A stretch of 64,000 nt of DNA from an uncultured Methylobacillus sp. (GCA_946478865.1 CAMLDO010000004.1:1-64000), one strand, 5' to 3'; positions 1 to 8,998 are shown, counted from the first letter of the stretch. Numbers and translations are program-made. The notes: generated by a model not told the origin, from the sequence alone.

Positions 1-1
1 T

Positions 2-619
2 TTACACCAGCATGGCGTAGTACTGCACCACCAGCTGGATATCGATCGGGAACGGTACTTCGTCCGCCTCGGGCAGCCGGGTCAGTTTTGCGATGTACTT
101 CTGGTCATCCCAGCTCAACCACTCGGGACGCGTCAGTGCCGGGTTCGCAAGGGTTTCCACGACCATCGGAATATTGCGTGACCGGTCGCGTAACTGGATT
201 TCGTCACCAGCCCGCAAGCGCATCGAGGGAATATTCACGATACGGCCGTTCACCATGAGATGACGGTGACTCACCAACTGACGCGCGGCAATCAGCGTAG
301 GCGCAATGCCGGCACGGAAAACCGCATTATCCAGACGCGACTCCAGCAGTTGCAGCAGGATGGAGCCCGAGGAACCATGCGTGTGGCGGGCGTTCACCAT
401 GAGTTTGCGCAGTTGGCGCTCGTTGACGCCATAGTTGTAGCGCAGCTTCTGTTTTTCGATCAAAGCCAGACCGTAGTCGGACTTGCGGCGACGCGCAGCG
501 GAAGCGCCGTGCTGACCCGGCGGATTGGGGCGGTTCTCGGTGCTTTTACGCGAAAGACCGGGCAGTTCCACGCCCAGTGCGCGCATGACTTTCACCCGGG
601 GACCGGTATAACGTGACAT
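2..619 (-). CDS. rpsD: 30S ribosomal protein S4 paralog
   Basis: This 205-residue protein is a complete S4. It has the N-terminal RNA-binding part with the PPGQHG segment and SDYG, then the S4 RNA-binding domain with ARQLVSH and MVNGRIVNI (about residues 90-155). S4 binds 16S rRNA and nucleates the small subunit. The start is fixed by GGAGAG eight or so bases upstream. It is not in the usual rpsM-rpsK-rpsD-rpoA operon; its upstream neighbour is a small unknown gene. Its N-terminus (GPRVKVMRALG, LPGLSRKS, QKLRYNYGVNERQLRKL) looks more like cyanobacterial or plastid S4 than the usual proteobacterial sequence, and it has no cysteine at all. I infer a second, divergent S4 copy rather than the housekeeping one. 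Confidence 0.93.
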   Translation of the reverse strand: MSRYTGPRVKVMRALGVELPGLSRKSTENRPNPPGQHGASAARRRKSDYGLALIEKQKLRYNYGVNERQLRKLMVNARHTHGSSGSILLQLLESRLDNAVFRAGIAPTLIAARQLVSHRHLMVNGRIVNIPSMRLRAGDEIQLRDRSRNIPMVVETLANPALTRPEWLSWDDQKYIAKLTRLPEADEVPFPIDIQLVVQYYAMLV

Positions 620-643
620 TTTCTATCTCTCCTTGGTTAAATC

Positions 644-659
644 TAGGGTGTTCACCCTA
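644..659. other. perfect inverted repeat before rpsD paralog
   Basis: TAGGGTG and CACCCTA are perfect 7-base arms around a 2-base centre. The repeat lies between the small upstream gene (its stop codon is inside the right arm) and the S4 start. It could be an operator, or an RNA hairpin controlling S4 translation; there is no U-run for a terminator. Confidence 0.5.
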
Positions 660-917
660 ATGACGTGTATGCGACCAGCGAGCCAGCGGGCCGGCGTCGA
701 GCATGAGGTCGGTGATATGGCTGGCTTCGTCCTCGGCCATTTCCATCGCATCCAGGCCTTCGGTAAGCGTGGCCCACAACAGCATGTAAGCCTCGCGATC
801 CAGATACATGCTGGCTTCGCCGAGGCGCAGGCGCACCGAACGTTCTTCCAGACAGTATTCGACGGTCCATTCGCCGTGCTGCGACAGCGGCAGCCATTCG
901 CGCGCATTGGGTTTCAT
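657..917 (-). CDS. small hypothetical protein upstream of rpsD paralog
   Basis: An 86-residue acidic soluble protein that I do not recognise. I chose the ATG at 917 because AAAGGAA lies seven bases upstream; a longer frame up to 947 has no such site. The sequence carries W, Y and hydrophobic residues in an amphipathic pattern, with a run of Asp/Glu near its C-terminal half (MEMAEDEASH), and no signal peptide or membrane segment. It lies 37 bases upstream of the S4 paralog on the same strand, so the two are probably co-transcribed. No function is assigned. Confidence 0.6.
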   Translation of the reverse strand: MKPNAREWLPLSQHGEWTVEYCLEERSVRLRLGEASMYLDREAYMLLWATLTEGLDAMEMAEDEASHITDLMLDAGPLARWSHTRH

Positions 918-1003
918 TGCTGAATTCCTTTCTTGCGTTGTTGACACCCCGGATTACCATAGGGACAAGTGCTTGTTTGCATCGTTCGAGGTTTTCCGGA
1001 TTT

Positions 1004-2212
1004 TTATCGGGCAGGCGCAAATTGCAGGCTGCGTGCAGCTGAAGCGCGGCCGGCGCGCTTTCTCGCCCAGATGACGATACCGGTCACAGACAGCACAGCC
1101 ACGGCCAGCCCCAGCAGCGACACCAGGATGCGCCCCGGCAAGCCGAGAATGCGCCCGGAATGCAGCGGGAACTGCGCCTGCATGAAGATATCGCCGGCGG
1201 TACCGACACCCGGCTCGACTGCTCCGAGGAAACGACCATCCTGCCCGTCGAAGTACAGCCACGGATTGCCGAGACCGCCGTCGCCGTGATCGTTGCCGGG
1301 CTCGAAGAAGCCCACGCCATAGATGCCGACCTCCGCGCTGTAGAACACTCCACCAGCCGGCAGCGTCCATTGGCGTTTTGCCGCTTCGGCCTGCGCAAGA
1401 CGAATGGCTTCGGCACGGTTGATCATGGGCATGCGCGGCTCGTCCGCAGGATTGGGCGCACGCACGGCGAACGGGCTGGGCGACAGTTCTGAAACAAGCG
1501 ACACCAGCGGACGTACCACCTGGAACTGCAGGTTCATGGAGACCGACGTCACCGCCAGCGTCAGCAGCAGCGCCCACAACCATACGCCGCCGGAGCGGTG
1601 GAGGTCGAAATGCAGCTTGTAGCCGCCCTGTTTCCAGCGGAAAGCGAAGGATTTGCGCCAAGCCGTGCGATTGGGGAAGGAAATCCACAGCGCGACGAAA
1701 CTGTCGATCACCCACACGATGCCGACGATGCCCATGAACAGCACGCCCAACTCCATCCCGAAACCGTCCGGGATGTGCAGGCTGTAGTGCAGCTTGTAGA
1801 GGAACGGCAGCAGGTTTTCGCGAGAGAGCGACACATCGCCCCACATCCGCTGCCCCTGCACCTCGGCCGTGGCCGGATCGAGTGCAACCTGGTTGTAGTC
1901 GATGGCGTAAGCCTTGCCGGTCTGTGGATCGAGCTTGGCTCCCACCGACATCCCCAGCGCATGCCCAGATTCGATCGCGAGCGGCAGGTAGGTCACCATT
2001 GCACGCTGGTCCTGCGCTTCCAGCTTTTCTGCCAGCTCCAGGGCAGAGAGCGTAGTCGCCGCCCCGCTCTTCGCGTGGAACATCTGCGGATTGAGCCACT
2101 CGTCCAGTTCGTGGTCCCATGAGATCACGGCACCGGTCAGGCCGGCGATGAACAGGAACACCGCCATGAACAGGCCAAGCCAGCGATGGAGTACCACCAA
2201 TCCTGCGCGCAT
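1004..2212 (-). CDS. PepSY-associated transmembrane protein, FoxB-like siderophore reductase candidate
   Basis: This 402-residue inner-membrane protein begins with LHRWLGLFMAVFLF, the His-containing first helix typical of PepSY-TM proteins. A long periplasmic PepSY-type region follows, then further helices around residues 140-170 and 190-215, and a last helix with LGLAVAVLSVTGIVIW before a basic tail. Members next to siderophore receptors, such as FoxB, are linked to reductive iron release. Here it follows the receptor gene by only seven bases, with GAGG before the ATG, so it is the second gene of a Fur-controlled pair. A role in reducing the siderophore iron taken in by that receptor is inferred from family and context. 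Confidence 0.85.
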   Translation of the reverse strand: MRAGLVVLHRWLGLFMAVFLFIAGLTGAVISWDHELDEWLNPQMFHAKSGAATTLSALELAEKLEAQDQRAMVTYLPLAIESGHALGMSVGAKLDPQTGKAYAIDYNQVALDPATAEVQGQRMWGDVSLSRENLLPFLYKLHYSLHIPDGFGMELGVLFMGIVGIVWVIDSFVALWISFPNRTAWRKSFAFRWKQGGYKLHFDLHRSGGVWLWALLLTLAVTSVSMNLQFQVVRPLVSLVSELSPSPFAVRAPNPADEPRMPMINRAEAIRLAQAEAAKRQWTLPAGGVFYSAEVGIYGVGFFEPGNDHGDGGLGNPWLYFDGQDGRFLGAVEPGVGTAGDIFMQAQFPLHSGRILGLPGRILVSLLGLAVAVLSVTGIVIWARKRAGRASAARSLQFAPAR

Positions 2213-2219
2213 CCCGGCC

Positions 2220-4346
2220 TCAATACTTCCAGTTCAAAGTCAGCATGGCGCTACGCGGGGTGCCGTAGAAGCTCTGGTCCCACAGCAGGCTGGTGAGGTA
2301 CTTGCGGTCGGTCACGTTATCCACGTTGAGCGTGAGCGTGGTGTGCTTGTCGATCTCGTAGGACGCCATCAGGTCGACCAGCGCATAGCTCTCCTGCGCG
2401 ACGCGGAAGCCGGCCACTTCACGATGGATGTCGCCGCGCCATTTGACGTCCATGCCGACCTTGAGCTTCTCGATCATGGGCACGCGGTACGTGGTCGTGA
2501 GCGTGAACATGTGGCGCGGCACGTAGGTCTTGACGCTTTCGCCGTCCTCGCCCTCGAGCGACATGGCCGAATAGCCGCCCTGCACCTTGAGACGGTCCGT
2601 CACTTCGCCGGCAATGTCGAACTCGAGCCCCTTGGTCGTGGCCTTGACGCCGCGGTAGTAGGTATCGAAGCTGGCCGGAATGGTGCCAGCTGCTTCCGCC
2701 ACGTTGTCCTGCTTGCTGCGGAACAGCGCCACGGTCGTATTCAGCTTCTTGCCCAGCCATTCGCTCTTGATGCCGGCCTCGACGCTCTTGCCTTCCAGTG
2801 GCGCGAGCGGCTGGCGGTTGATGTCCACCTCCGACTGCGGGTTGAAGATGTCGGTATAGCTGGCGTAGACCGAATGCACGTCGGTGACGGCATAGACAAT
2901 GCCGGCATAAGGCGTCACCTTGTCGTTGTGCTCCACCTCGCGGGGCACGCCGTAGCTCTCGCCCGTGCTCTTGACGCTAGTCATGCGCGCGCCGCCGATG
3001 AGGTCGAGGCGGTCGGTCACGTTGAGATGCACGGCGCTGTATACGCTCTGGCGCTTGTCGCGGAAATCCGCGCCTCCGGAGAAGGCCGGGTAAGTGCTGT
3101 CCGGGCGCGAGCCGGCCAGCATTTCCTTGAAAGTCAGCGTGCCGAAATCGGTGCCGTAACGCGACTCCGCTTCGATATCGGAACGCGCCCACTGTGCGCC
3201 AACGATCACCTGATGCTCGCGCCCCCCAAGCATGAATGGGCCCTTGGCCACCAGGTCGCCGATCCACTGGGTGTTCTCCACCGTGTACTTGCTGGGGAAG
3301 GCGCTCATGCTATCCACCGTGACGCCGTTAACGAAGAACATCTTGCCGTCCTCGGTGTTGCGGCGGTGCGTGACGATGCCCTTGACCTCCCAGCCGTTGG
3401 CGAATGCATGGGTTAGTTCGGCAAAGGTGCGCTGGTCGCGAGAATCCCAGTATGACCAGTCCGTCGCGGAACTTGCGGAGGCGTCGTAGTGGACGCGGTT
3501 GCCGCTCGCATCGATAAGGGGCAGCGCGCCCCACATGATGCCGTTCGCATTGTTGTCCTGGTAGGTATGACCAAGGGTGAGCAGCGTGTTTTCGCCGATA
3601 TCCGCTTCAAGGATGCCGTAAAGCACGGTCTTGTCGTGGTGGTTGCGGTCGAGGTAGGAATCGCGGTCCTGCTTGATGGCCACTGCACGGCCGCGCAGGT
3701 TCCCGGCCTCGTTGAGCGCGCCGGACACATCGCCTTCCAAACGATAGTTGTTCCAGGAACCGGCCGACACCTCCACTTCGGCATTGAAATCCGCCGTGGG
3801 GCGCTTGCGCACGAAGTTGACGGTGGCGGAAGGATTGCCGGTCGCGGACATCAGACCGTTCGCGCCGCGGATGACCTCGATGCGGTCGTACACACCGGTA
3901 TCGATATCCCCGTCCACCAACCCGTACGGCATGGGCATGCCGATGCCGTCAATCTGGAAATTGGTGATGTCGGAACCCCGGGCGGAATAGTAAGTGCGGT
4001 CGGTTTCCACACGCTCGACGGAGATACCGGGCACGCTATCCAGGACATCGTTGATGTTGTTGAGGCGGAAGTCGTCCATCTGCGTCTGGGTAATGATCGA
4101 GATGGATTGCGGGGTTTCGCGCAGACTGAGGTCAAGCCCGGTAGCGGCCGACGAGCCGCGCACGGTATAGGAGCCGGTGGCTTCGCTCGGCAAGTCGATG
4201 GCCGGGGCGACGTTGACAGTCACCTCCTCCAGCATCGCTTCCGGCGACTCCTGTGAGTTCTGTTTCTGTTCTTCTGCAGCCCACGCCGCGGGTTGTATCC
4301 CCCATGCGGCCGCGAGCGCCATTGCCAGCGTCTTCTTGCGCAGCAT
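2220..4346 (-). CDS. TonB-dependent siderophore receptor (FpvA/FoxA/FhuE type)
   Basis: A 708-residue outer-membrane receptor. It has a Sec signal peptide (about residues 1-23, ending AAWAA), a TonB-box-like LEEVTVNV near residue 40, the plug domain (RETPQSISIITQ, DVLDSVPGISVER, RIEVIRGANGLM) to about residue 190, and a 22-strand-type barrel ending in an aromatic residue (LTLNWKY). There is no N-terminal signalling (STN) domain, so it should not signal to an anti-sigma factor. GGAGGAAGC precedes the ATG. A strong Fur palindrome lies 60 bases upstream, and the PepSY reductase gene follows. The siderophore cannot be named; a hydroxamate type is suggested only by the FoxA/FoxB-like pairing. Confidence 0.92.
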   Translation of the reverse strand: MLRKKTLAMALAAAWGIQPAAWAAEEQKQNSQESPEAMLEEVTVNVAPAIDLPSEATGSYTVRGSSAATGLDLSLRETPQSISIITQTQMDDFRLNNINDVLDSVPGISVERVETDRTYYSARGSDITNFQIDGIGMPMPYGLVDGDIDTGVYDRIEVIRGANGLMSATGNPSATVNFVRKRPTADFNAEVEVSAGSWNNYRLEGDVSGALNEAGNLRGRAVAIKQDRDSYLDRNHHDKTVLYGILEADIGENTLLTLGHTYQDNNANGIMWGALPLIDASGNRVHYDASASSATDWSYWDSRDQRTFAELTHAFANGWEVKGIVTHRRNTEDGKMFFVNGVTVDSMSAFPSKYTVENTQWIGDLVAKGPFMLGGREHQVIVGAQWARSDIEAESRYGTDFGTLTFKEMLAGSRPDSTYPAFSGGADFRDKRQSVYSAVHLNVTDRLDLIGGARMTSVKSTGESYGVPREVEHNDKVTPYAGIVYAVTDVHSVYASYTDIFNPQSEVDINRQPLAPLEGKSVEAGIKSEWLGKKLNTTVALFRSKQDNVAEAAGTIPASFDTYYRGVKATTKGLEFDIAGEVTDRLKVQGGYSAMSLEGEDGESVKTYVPRHMFTLTTTYRVPMIEKLKVGMDVKWRGDIHREVAGFRVAQESYALVDLMASYEIDKHTTLTLNVDNVTDRKYLTSLLWDQSFYGTPRSAMLTLNWKY

Positions 4347-4404
4347 GCTTCCTCCTTGATTGAAATGCTGGCTGGCAAGCGAAAGTACGCGGCTGGCTAA
4401 GTAT

Positions 4405-4427
4405 CAAATGATAATTATTATCATTTG
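4405..4427 (-). promoter_or_regulatory. Fur box upstream of siderophore receptor
   Basis: A perfect inverted repeat with 11-base arms: CAAATGATAAT, one T, then ATTATCATTTG. It contains the Fur core TGATAAT-N-ATTATCA without mismatch. It lies 58 to 81 bases upstream of the receptor start at 4346, where Fur with iron would block transcription. Confidence 0.93.
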
Positions 4428-4483
4428 CAATGACAAGTGTTCATGCAGTAAAGATTTGTAAGGCTTGCGAAGTTGAACGAAAC

Positions 4484-4510
4484 AAAAAAGAAGCCCGGAG
4501 AAACCGGGCT
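4484..4510 (-). terminator. terminator of receptor-DUF4198-PepSY operon
   Basis: Read on the minus strand, AGCCCGG and CCGGGCT form a hairpin with a 5-base loop, followed by TCTTTTTTG. It sits just after the stop of the gene at 4552-5205. Confidence 0.85.
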
Positions 4511-4551
4511 ACAGAAGTCCCGCAGCCGGTCATGGGCTGCGGAGCATGCAC

Positions 4552-5205
4552 TTACAAAGACTGAAGGGTGAACAGAACGGCTAGCGCCGTCGAAGTTCCC
4601 ACCAGCCCCGCCATCGCAAGGCGCGAACCGCGCATCTTGGTCCAGAGCAATACGCCCGTGATCGAGAGGAAAATCATTGCGCCCGCGAGCGAGTCCACCA
4701 GCAGGATCCAGCCCGCATTGAGCCCCACGCCCTTGTGCAAGCGCATGAGGAAGCCCCACGCGTTTACATCTTGACGCTTGACGCTGACGAACTGGTTGCC
4801 CACCCAGTATTCGGCGGTAAGCGAGTAATGCGGCAAATGAAACTCCGCCTTCCACTGTGCCGGCTGGACCAGCTTGCGATCACCCCAGGCAATCGGCTTG
4901 GGCGGTTCGTCGTGGATCTTGTACGCAGGCTGCTTGAGCGCAAATTCGTGCTGCATAAGGCTTGCAAAGGCCTTGGCGTTGCCGGGCGCAGGATGGGGCA
5001 TCTCCAGTTCGAACTGACTCTGCTCCATCTGCAAGGCCGGAATCTTCATGACGGCGCGATGATTGAGCAGAAAACCCGTGAGCCCAAACAGCAGACCCAG
5101 AACCGCCCCCCACAGCCCGACCCAGCCATGCACGCGACGCAGCCAGCGCAGGAAGTGGGCGCGGCTCACATGCGGCGACATGGCTTTCCCGGCAACAGCA
5201 CTCAT
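4552..5205 (-). CDS. PepSY-associated TM helix protein
   Basis: A 217-residue membrane protein. Its N-terminal helix contains VHGWVGLWGAVLGLLFGLTG (residues about 25-44), a periplasmic section of roughly 120 residues follows, and there are two C-terminal helices (LLVDSLAGAMIFLSITGVLL and AGLVGTSTALAVLFTLQSL). This is the short PepSY-TM architecture. The start codon overlaps the stop of the DUF4198 gene by four bases (ATGA), so the two are translationally coupled. The partnership with a DUF4198 protein behind a siderophore receptor suggests a periplasmic step in iron or siderophore handling; the biochemistry is not shown by the sequence. Confidence 0.8.
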   Translation of the reverse strand: MSAVAGKAMSPHVSRAHFLRWLRRVHGWVGLWGAVLGLLFGLTGFLLNHRAVMKIPALQMEQSQFELEMPHPAPGNAKAFASLMQHEFALKQPAYKIHDEPPKPIAWGDRKLVQPAQWKAEFHLPHYSLTAEYWVGNQFVSVKRQDVNAWGFLMRLHKGVGLNAGWILLVDSLAGAMIFLSITGVLLWTKMRGSRLAMAGLVGTSTALAVLFTLQSL

Positions 5206-5846
5206 CGAACGAAACTCAGCGTGCCCACGTGACGAATGCCTTCGTAGGCATCGCCCTGATACTCGCCCTTGACCGGCTCGACGTGGACGACTTCGACCAC
5301 GTACAGACCCGGCCAGGGAGTATCGATGGCCACCTCGCCCTGATCATTAGTTTCGTATTCGCGCATCCACTGGTTGGGCGCAAAAATGTTGAGCTTGGCT
5401 TTCGCGAGCGGCTTGCCATGCAGGCTAACGCGCACCTTGCCCTTGCTAACCGGCTGAATATCAAGCGTTAGGGCGGAGACACCTTCTGACTCCGACGCGG
5501 CGAAGCGCGTGTAGTACATCGGCTTGACGATGCCAATGTTGTGCTTGCGCAGGTCCTTCACTTTCATGGTGATTTCCTGCGCAATCAGCGGTTGCCCTGC
5601 CTTGGCCTTGACTGCGAGATAGTCGGTCTTGCGTTCGGTTCCCACGGCGACGCGTGAGGCATTTGCCACTTCCGGCATGGCGATGGTGTCCAGCCGCCCG
5701 CCGCTCTTTTCGCGCAGCGCATTTTCGTACTCGCCGAAGCACAGGTGCGCCTCCTCGCCTACCGGTTCGATCCACAGGTAATGGGCTTGCACCGGAATTG
5801 CCGTCGTCATGGCCGACAAAAGCACGACCGTCATGAGTTTTTTCAT
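5202..5846 (-). CDS. DUF4198 domain periplasmic protein
   Basis: A 214-residue exported protein with a signal peptide (MKKLMTVVLLSAMTTAIPVQA), followed directly by HYLWIEP, the start typical of DUF4198 proteins. The C-terminal half (GKVRVSLHGKPLAKAKLNIFAP, EYETNDQGEVAIDTPWPGLY) reads as an Ig-like beta-sandwich. The family is found beside nickel/cobalt and iron transport genes and is thought to act in the periplasm. It starts 11 bases after the receptor gene upstream and overlaps the PepSY gene downstream, so it is the middle gene of a three-gene iron operon. Confidence 0.82.
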   Translation of the reverse strand: MKKLMTVVLLSAMTTAIPVQAHYLWIEPVGEEAHLCFGEYENALREKSGGRLDTIAMPEVANASRVAVGTERKTDYLAVKAKAGQPLIAQEITMKVKDLRKHNIGIVKPMYYTRFAASESEGVSALTLDIQPVSKGKVRVSLHGKPLAKAKLNIFAPNQWMREYETNDQGEVAIDTPWPGLYVVEVVHVEPVKGEYQGDAYEGIRHVGTLSFVR

Positions 5847-5856
5847 TTTTTAACCC

Positions 5857-8025
5857 CTAGAACTTGAGCTTGAGCGACAGCTGCGCATTGCGTGGCGCAC
5901 CCGGGGTGTTGTCGATATCGACACCACCGTGCGCGGACACGAAATACTCGCGATCGAAAATGTTGTTCACCAGCAGACGCACTTCGTATTTCCTGGTTTC
6001 GTAGAAGGCGGTCATGTCGGCACGCGCATAGCCCGGCAGCTTCACGACATTGCTGGGAGAGGCGTACTGCTCACCCATGAGCACCACACCGCCGCCAAGA
6101 CCAAAGCCGTTGTCGAAACGTCGCGTCACCCACATGTTGGCACTATGGCGGGGAGTCAGGCTGGGAGTATTGCCTTCCAGTGCTACCGCCACGTTAGCGC
6201 CCGTAGGGCTGATCGGGACATTCATCGTGCTGGGTGAGTCGGTAATTTCCGCATCCAGGAACGCGTAGCCGGCGGTGATATCCCAGCCATGGGCCGGGCG
6301 GCCGCTTACCGAAAGTTCAAGACCATCGGTGCGTTGCTCACCCACCGGGATCAGACGGGTAGCGTCCGTCGGATCGGTGGACTTGATGTTGGTGCGCTCA
6401 AGGCGGAACAGCGACACCATGGCCGAGAGATTACCGCCCAGGAAATCCAGCTTGGTCCCGACTTCGTAATTTGTGGTTTCTTCAGGCGCGATATCGGTGT
6501 TGTTGGCAGCGAGTGCAAAAGTTTCCTGCGACGGCTGGAACGACTTGGTGTACGAGACATACATGCTGGCCCACGGCGTCGGCTGGTACACCAAGCCGGC
6601 ACGCGGGCTGTACTCGTTGTCGGTACGACCGAAGCGCGCACCGGTGAGCAGATTATCCGTAACTTGGTCGAAACGGTCATGACGCAAGCCTACCAGCGCC
6701 TTCCACTCTGGACTGAGGGTAATCAAGTCCTGCACGTAAAAACCGGCTGTTTGGCTCAGCGAACTGGTCACCGTCGTTGCAACACGGGTGGCGCCGATAT
6801 TATTAAAAGGCTGCGGGTCGTAGATATTTACATTAGGGGGTGTCGGGGTGAAATTGCCGGACTGCGCATCCTTGTCCTGGTAGCCCAGTTCCATGCCAAA
6901 CAGCAGCGCGTGCTTCATGCCCAGCCAGTCCGCATTGGTGCTGAGATCGGTCTGGTTGAAATAGCCGTGCTCCTGGCGGTCGATGAAACTGTGACGACGC
7001 GTAGCCGTCAGAGTCGCGGTCCGGACCGCCGTCACTACGGTGTTGTTGCGGTTAAGATCGTAATCGTAGGCGCGGAAAGTATTCTTGAGCTTCCAGCCAT
7101 TGTTGAACTCATGCTCAAGAATCGCCGCACCAGACAGCACATCGCTCTCGGTGTAATCATCATCCCGCGCATCGCTGGAACCGTAGTAGGTGCTCGGATC
7201 GACATTGACCGGACGGCCATTGATGGCCGGCACGCCGAAGTCTGTTACACGCTTGTCTTCGAGGTTTTCCACCTGCAGCAGCAGCTTGGTCTTGTCGGAA
7301 ATATCAAACGACAGCGAGGGCGCAATGAAATTGCGCTCGGTGAAGCCCTGGTCGCGGAAGCTGTCGGAATCTTCGACAGCCGCATTGAGGCGGAAACCGA
7401 CGGCGTCGCTCAGTGGCTGATTGGTATCCAGCTCGATACGCTTCATGCTCCAGGAACCGACAGTCGTCGTCACGTCAGTAAATGCCTTATCGGTCGGCTT
7501 TTTGGTGATGCGGTTGATCAAGCCGCCGGAAGAGCCACGGCCATAGAGTACGGAGGCCGGCCCCTTGAGCACCTCGACCTGTTCGATATTGGCCAGCTCC
7601 CGGAAATACAGCGCATCGTCGCGCACACCGTCGATGAATTGATCGGCAATCGCGGAAAAGCCGCGGATCGTCACCTGGTCGCGCTGTCCGTCGCCGTTGC
7701 TGAAGCCCACGCCCGGCACGTTGCGCAGCACATCGTTGATCGAACGTGCGCCCTGGTCCTGAAACAGCTTTTCCGGGACGACGTTCACCGTCTGCGGGAT
7801 ATCGCGCAGCTCGGCTTCGATCTTGGCCGCGGTCTTGGTGGTCAGCGGCTGATAACGGTTTTCCGCTTCAGCAGACGCGTCGACGCTGACGTCGGGCAAC
7901 ACAGCCTCAGCTACCGGAGCTGGAGTATCGTTGGTGGGTTGAGTTTCCGCCGAGAAGGCAGGCCAGGCGGCAATAGCCATCATGACGGCGGCAATGGACG
8001 GCCGCAGTCTGGTTCCGTAATTCAT
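5857..8025 (-). CDS. TonB-dependent siderophore receptor
   Basis: A 722-residue receptor starting at the ATG at 8025, chosen because GGGAG lies seven bases before it; the frame could also open at a TTG four codons earlier. A signal peptide (to about residue 26, AAWPAFSA) is followed by a TonB-box-like PDVSVDA. The plug has RDIPQTVNVVPEKLF, DVLRNVPGVGFSNGDGQRDQ and VEVLKGPASVLYGRGSSGG, the set seen in Fiu/BfrD-like catecholate receptors. The barrel ends in LSLKLKF. It heads an operon with the DUF4198 and PepSY genes and carries a strong Fur box upstream. The substrate is unknown. Confidence 0.92.
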   Translation of the reverse strand: MNYGTRLRPSIAAVMMAIAAWPAFSAETQPTNDTPAPVAEAVLPDVSVDASAEAENRYQPLTTKTAAKIEAELRDIPQTVNVVPEKLFQDQGARSINDVLRNVPGVGFSNGDGQRDQVTIRGFSAIADQFIDGVRDDALYFRELANIEQVEVLKGPASVLYGRGSSGGLINRITKKPTDKAFTDVTTTVGSWSMKRIELDTNQPLSDAVGFRLNAAVEDSDSFRDQGFTERNFIAPSLSFDISDKTKLLLQVENLEDKRVTDFGVPAINGRPVNVDPSTYYGSSDARDDDYTESDVLSGAAILEHEFNNGWKLKNTFRAYDYDLNRNNTVVTAVRTATLTATRRHSFIDRQEHGYFNQTDLSTNADWLGMKHALLFGMELGYQDKDAQSGNFTPTPPNVNIYDPQPFNNIGATRVATTVTSSLSQTAGFYVQDLITLSPEWKALVGLRHDRFDQVTDNLLTGARFGRTDNEYSPRAGLVYQPTPWASMYVSYTKSFQPSQETFALAANNTDIAPEETTNYEVGTKLDFLGGNLSAMVSLFRLERTNIKSTDPTDATRLIPVGEQRTDGLELSVSGRPAHGWDITAGYAFLDAEITDSPSTMNVPISPTGANVAVALEGNTPSLTPRHSANMWVTRRFDNGFGLGGGVVLMGEQYASPSNVVKLPGYARADMTAFYETRKYEVRLLVNNIFDREYFVSAHGGVDIDNTPGAPRNAQLSLKLKF

Positions 8026-8149
8026 GCAAACTCCCAATAAATGAAATGTATTTTTTATTTACTGGCTGGCTTGCGATGGCTGGCTAGCTGGATGTCGGTG
8101 ATTTCACCCCCGCGTGTATCAGCGGGGTGAGATTCAATTGTAATTTTTT

Positions 8150-8174
8150 GTTAATGATAACAATTATCATTAAC
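8150..8174 (-). promoter_or_regulatory. Fur box upstream of second siderophore receptor
   Basis: Arms GTTAATGATAA and TTATCATTAAC, perfect over 11 bases, flank a 3-base centre. It lies about 125-150 bases before the receptor ATG at 8025, so the promoter is presumably around or just inside this element. Confidence 0.9.
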
Positions 8175-8208
8175 TTGGAAAAGGAGAAGCTGCATTTCGG
8201 ATGATGCT

Positions 8209-8724
8209 CTAGCGCTTGCTGCGCGCGATCATCGCTGCGATCAGGTTTTGCCGGAACCACCAGCTCATGGTGATGACGGCTGCCAAATGGAGCACGACCA
8301 TCGCCAGCATCGCGTCAGCCAACCAGCCGTGCAGGTCGATCGGCCAGTCCTCGCCCCAATAGGCATCGGTACGGCAAATCCAGCCGGTGATCGCCAGTGC
8401 GCCGATCAGCAGCCACATTGCATAGACCGCCAACTGGCCGAGTGGGTTATGGCCCGGTGTCGATTCCGGATGTCGGTTGAACAGATGGGAAAGATGAAGG
8501 CGCAGGGCGCGCAGCCCGGGCAGATGCAAACGCTCGGCCGTGTTGCGCGTCCATAAGGCATGGACGAGGCGCACCATGACCAGCCCCAGCGCGGCATAGC
8601 CGATCATGCGATGCGCGTAACCGGTATCGTTGAACAGATTGACAGCCACGCACCCGGCCACCAGCCAGTGCAGCAACCGCACCGGCCGCGACCAGGCGGT
8701 CGGGCCGGAAGCGAGACGACGCAT
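8209..8724 (-). CDS. cytochrome b561-type membrane protein
   Basis: A 171-residue four-helix protein of the cytochrome b561 / Ni,Fe-hydrogenase cytochrome b family. Histidines in the helices (LLHWLVAG near residue 19, AHRMIGYA near 38, HGWLADAMLAMVVLHLAAV near 128-141) are placed for haem ligation. It would move electrons across the inner membrane. It is the last gene of the receptor - piuC - oxidase - PepSY - b561 operon and overlaps the PepSY gene by one base (TAATG). A role in reducing imported ferric siderophore, with the PepSY partner, is inferred from context. Confidence 0.82.
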   Translation of the reverse strand: MRRLASGPTAWSRPVRLLHWLVAGCVAVNLFNDTGYAHRMIGYAALGLVMVRLVHALWTRNTAERLHLPGLRALRLHLSHLFNRHPESTPGHNPLGQLAVYAMWLLIGALAITGWICRTDAYWGEDWPIDLHGWLADAMLAMVVLHLAAVITMSWWFRQNLIAAMIARSKR

Positions 8725-8984
8725 TATTTCTCGACTTCAGCCTTCACGATTTCCAGCGTCTTGGTGTCGAAGTAGATTTCGACCTTCTTGCCTTCCTTGT
8801 TGCGGCCGTAGATTTCGTAGCAATTGCCATCGACCTTGAATTTCTTGATCGTGTAGCCCTCGTCCTTCAGGGTTTGCTTGAGGGTATTTTCGGAAGCCCA
8901 CTCTTCCTTCGGATGTGCCTTGCAATCTGCGGCGGCATGGGCAAACAACGGGGAGAGAGCAAGCAGAGCGATGATGAAACGCAT
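8724..8984 (-). CDS. small periplasmic PepSY domain protein
   Basis: An 86-residue protein with a signal peptide (to about residue 18, ending AHAA) and a single PepSY-like domain (TLKQTLKDEGYTIKKFKVDG, YEIYGRNKEGKKVEIYFD). Two cysteines (in ADCKA and GNCYE) may form a disulfide in the periplasm. AAAGGA precedes the ATG. Its position between an FMN oxidase and a cytochrome b561 gene in a Fur-type receptor operon suggests a helper for the membrane cytochrome; this is inference. Confidence 0.8.
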   Translation of the reverse strand: MRFIIALLALSPLFAHAAADCKAHPKEEWASENTLKQTLKDEGYTIKKFKVDGNCYEIYGRNKEGKKVEIYFDTKTLEIVKAEVEK

Positions 8985-8998
8985 GTTTTTCCTTTCAG

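Noticed and set aside
8104..8130. Hairpin CACCCCCGC/GCGGGGTG after the cytochrome b561 gene
   Set aside because: The stem has a bulge and no U-run follows on the minus strand, so I do not call it a terminator; it may still help end the operon.
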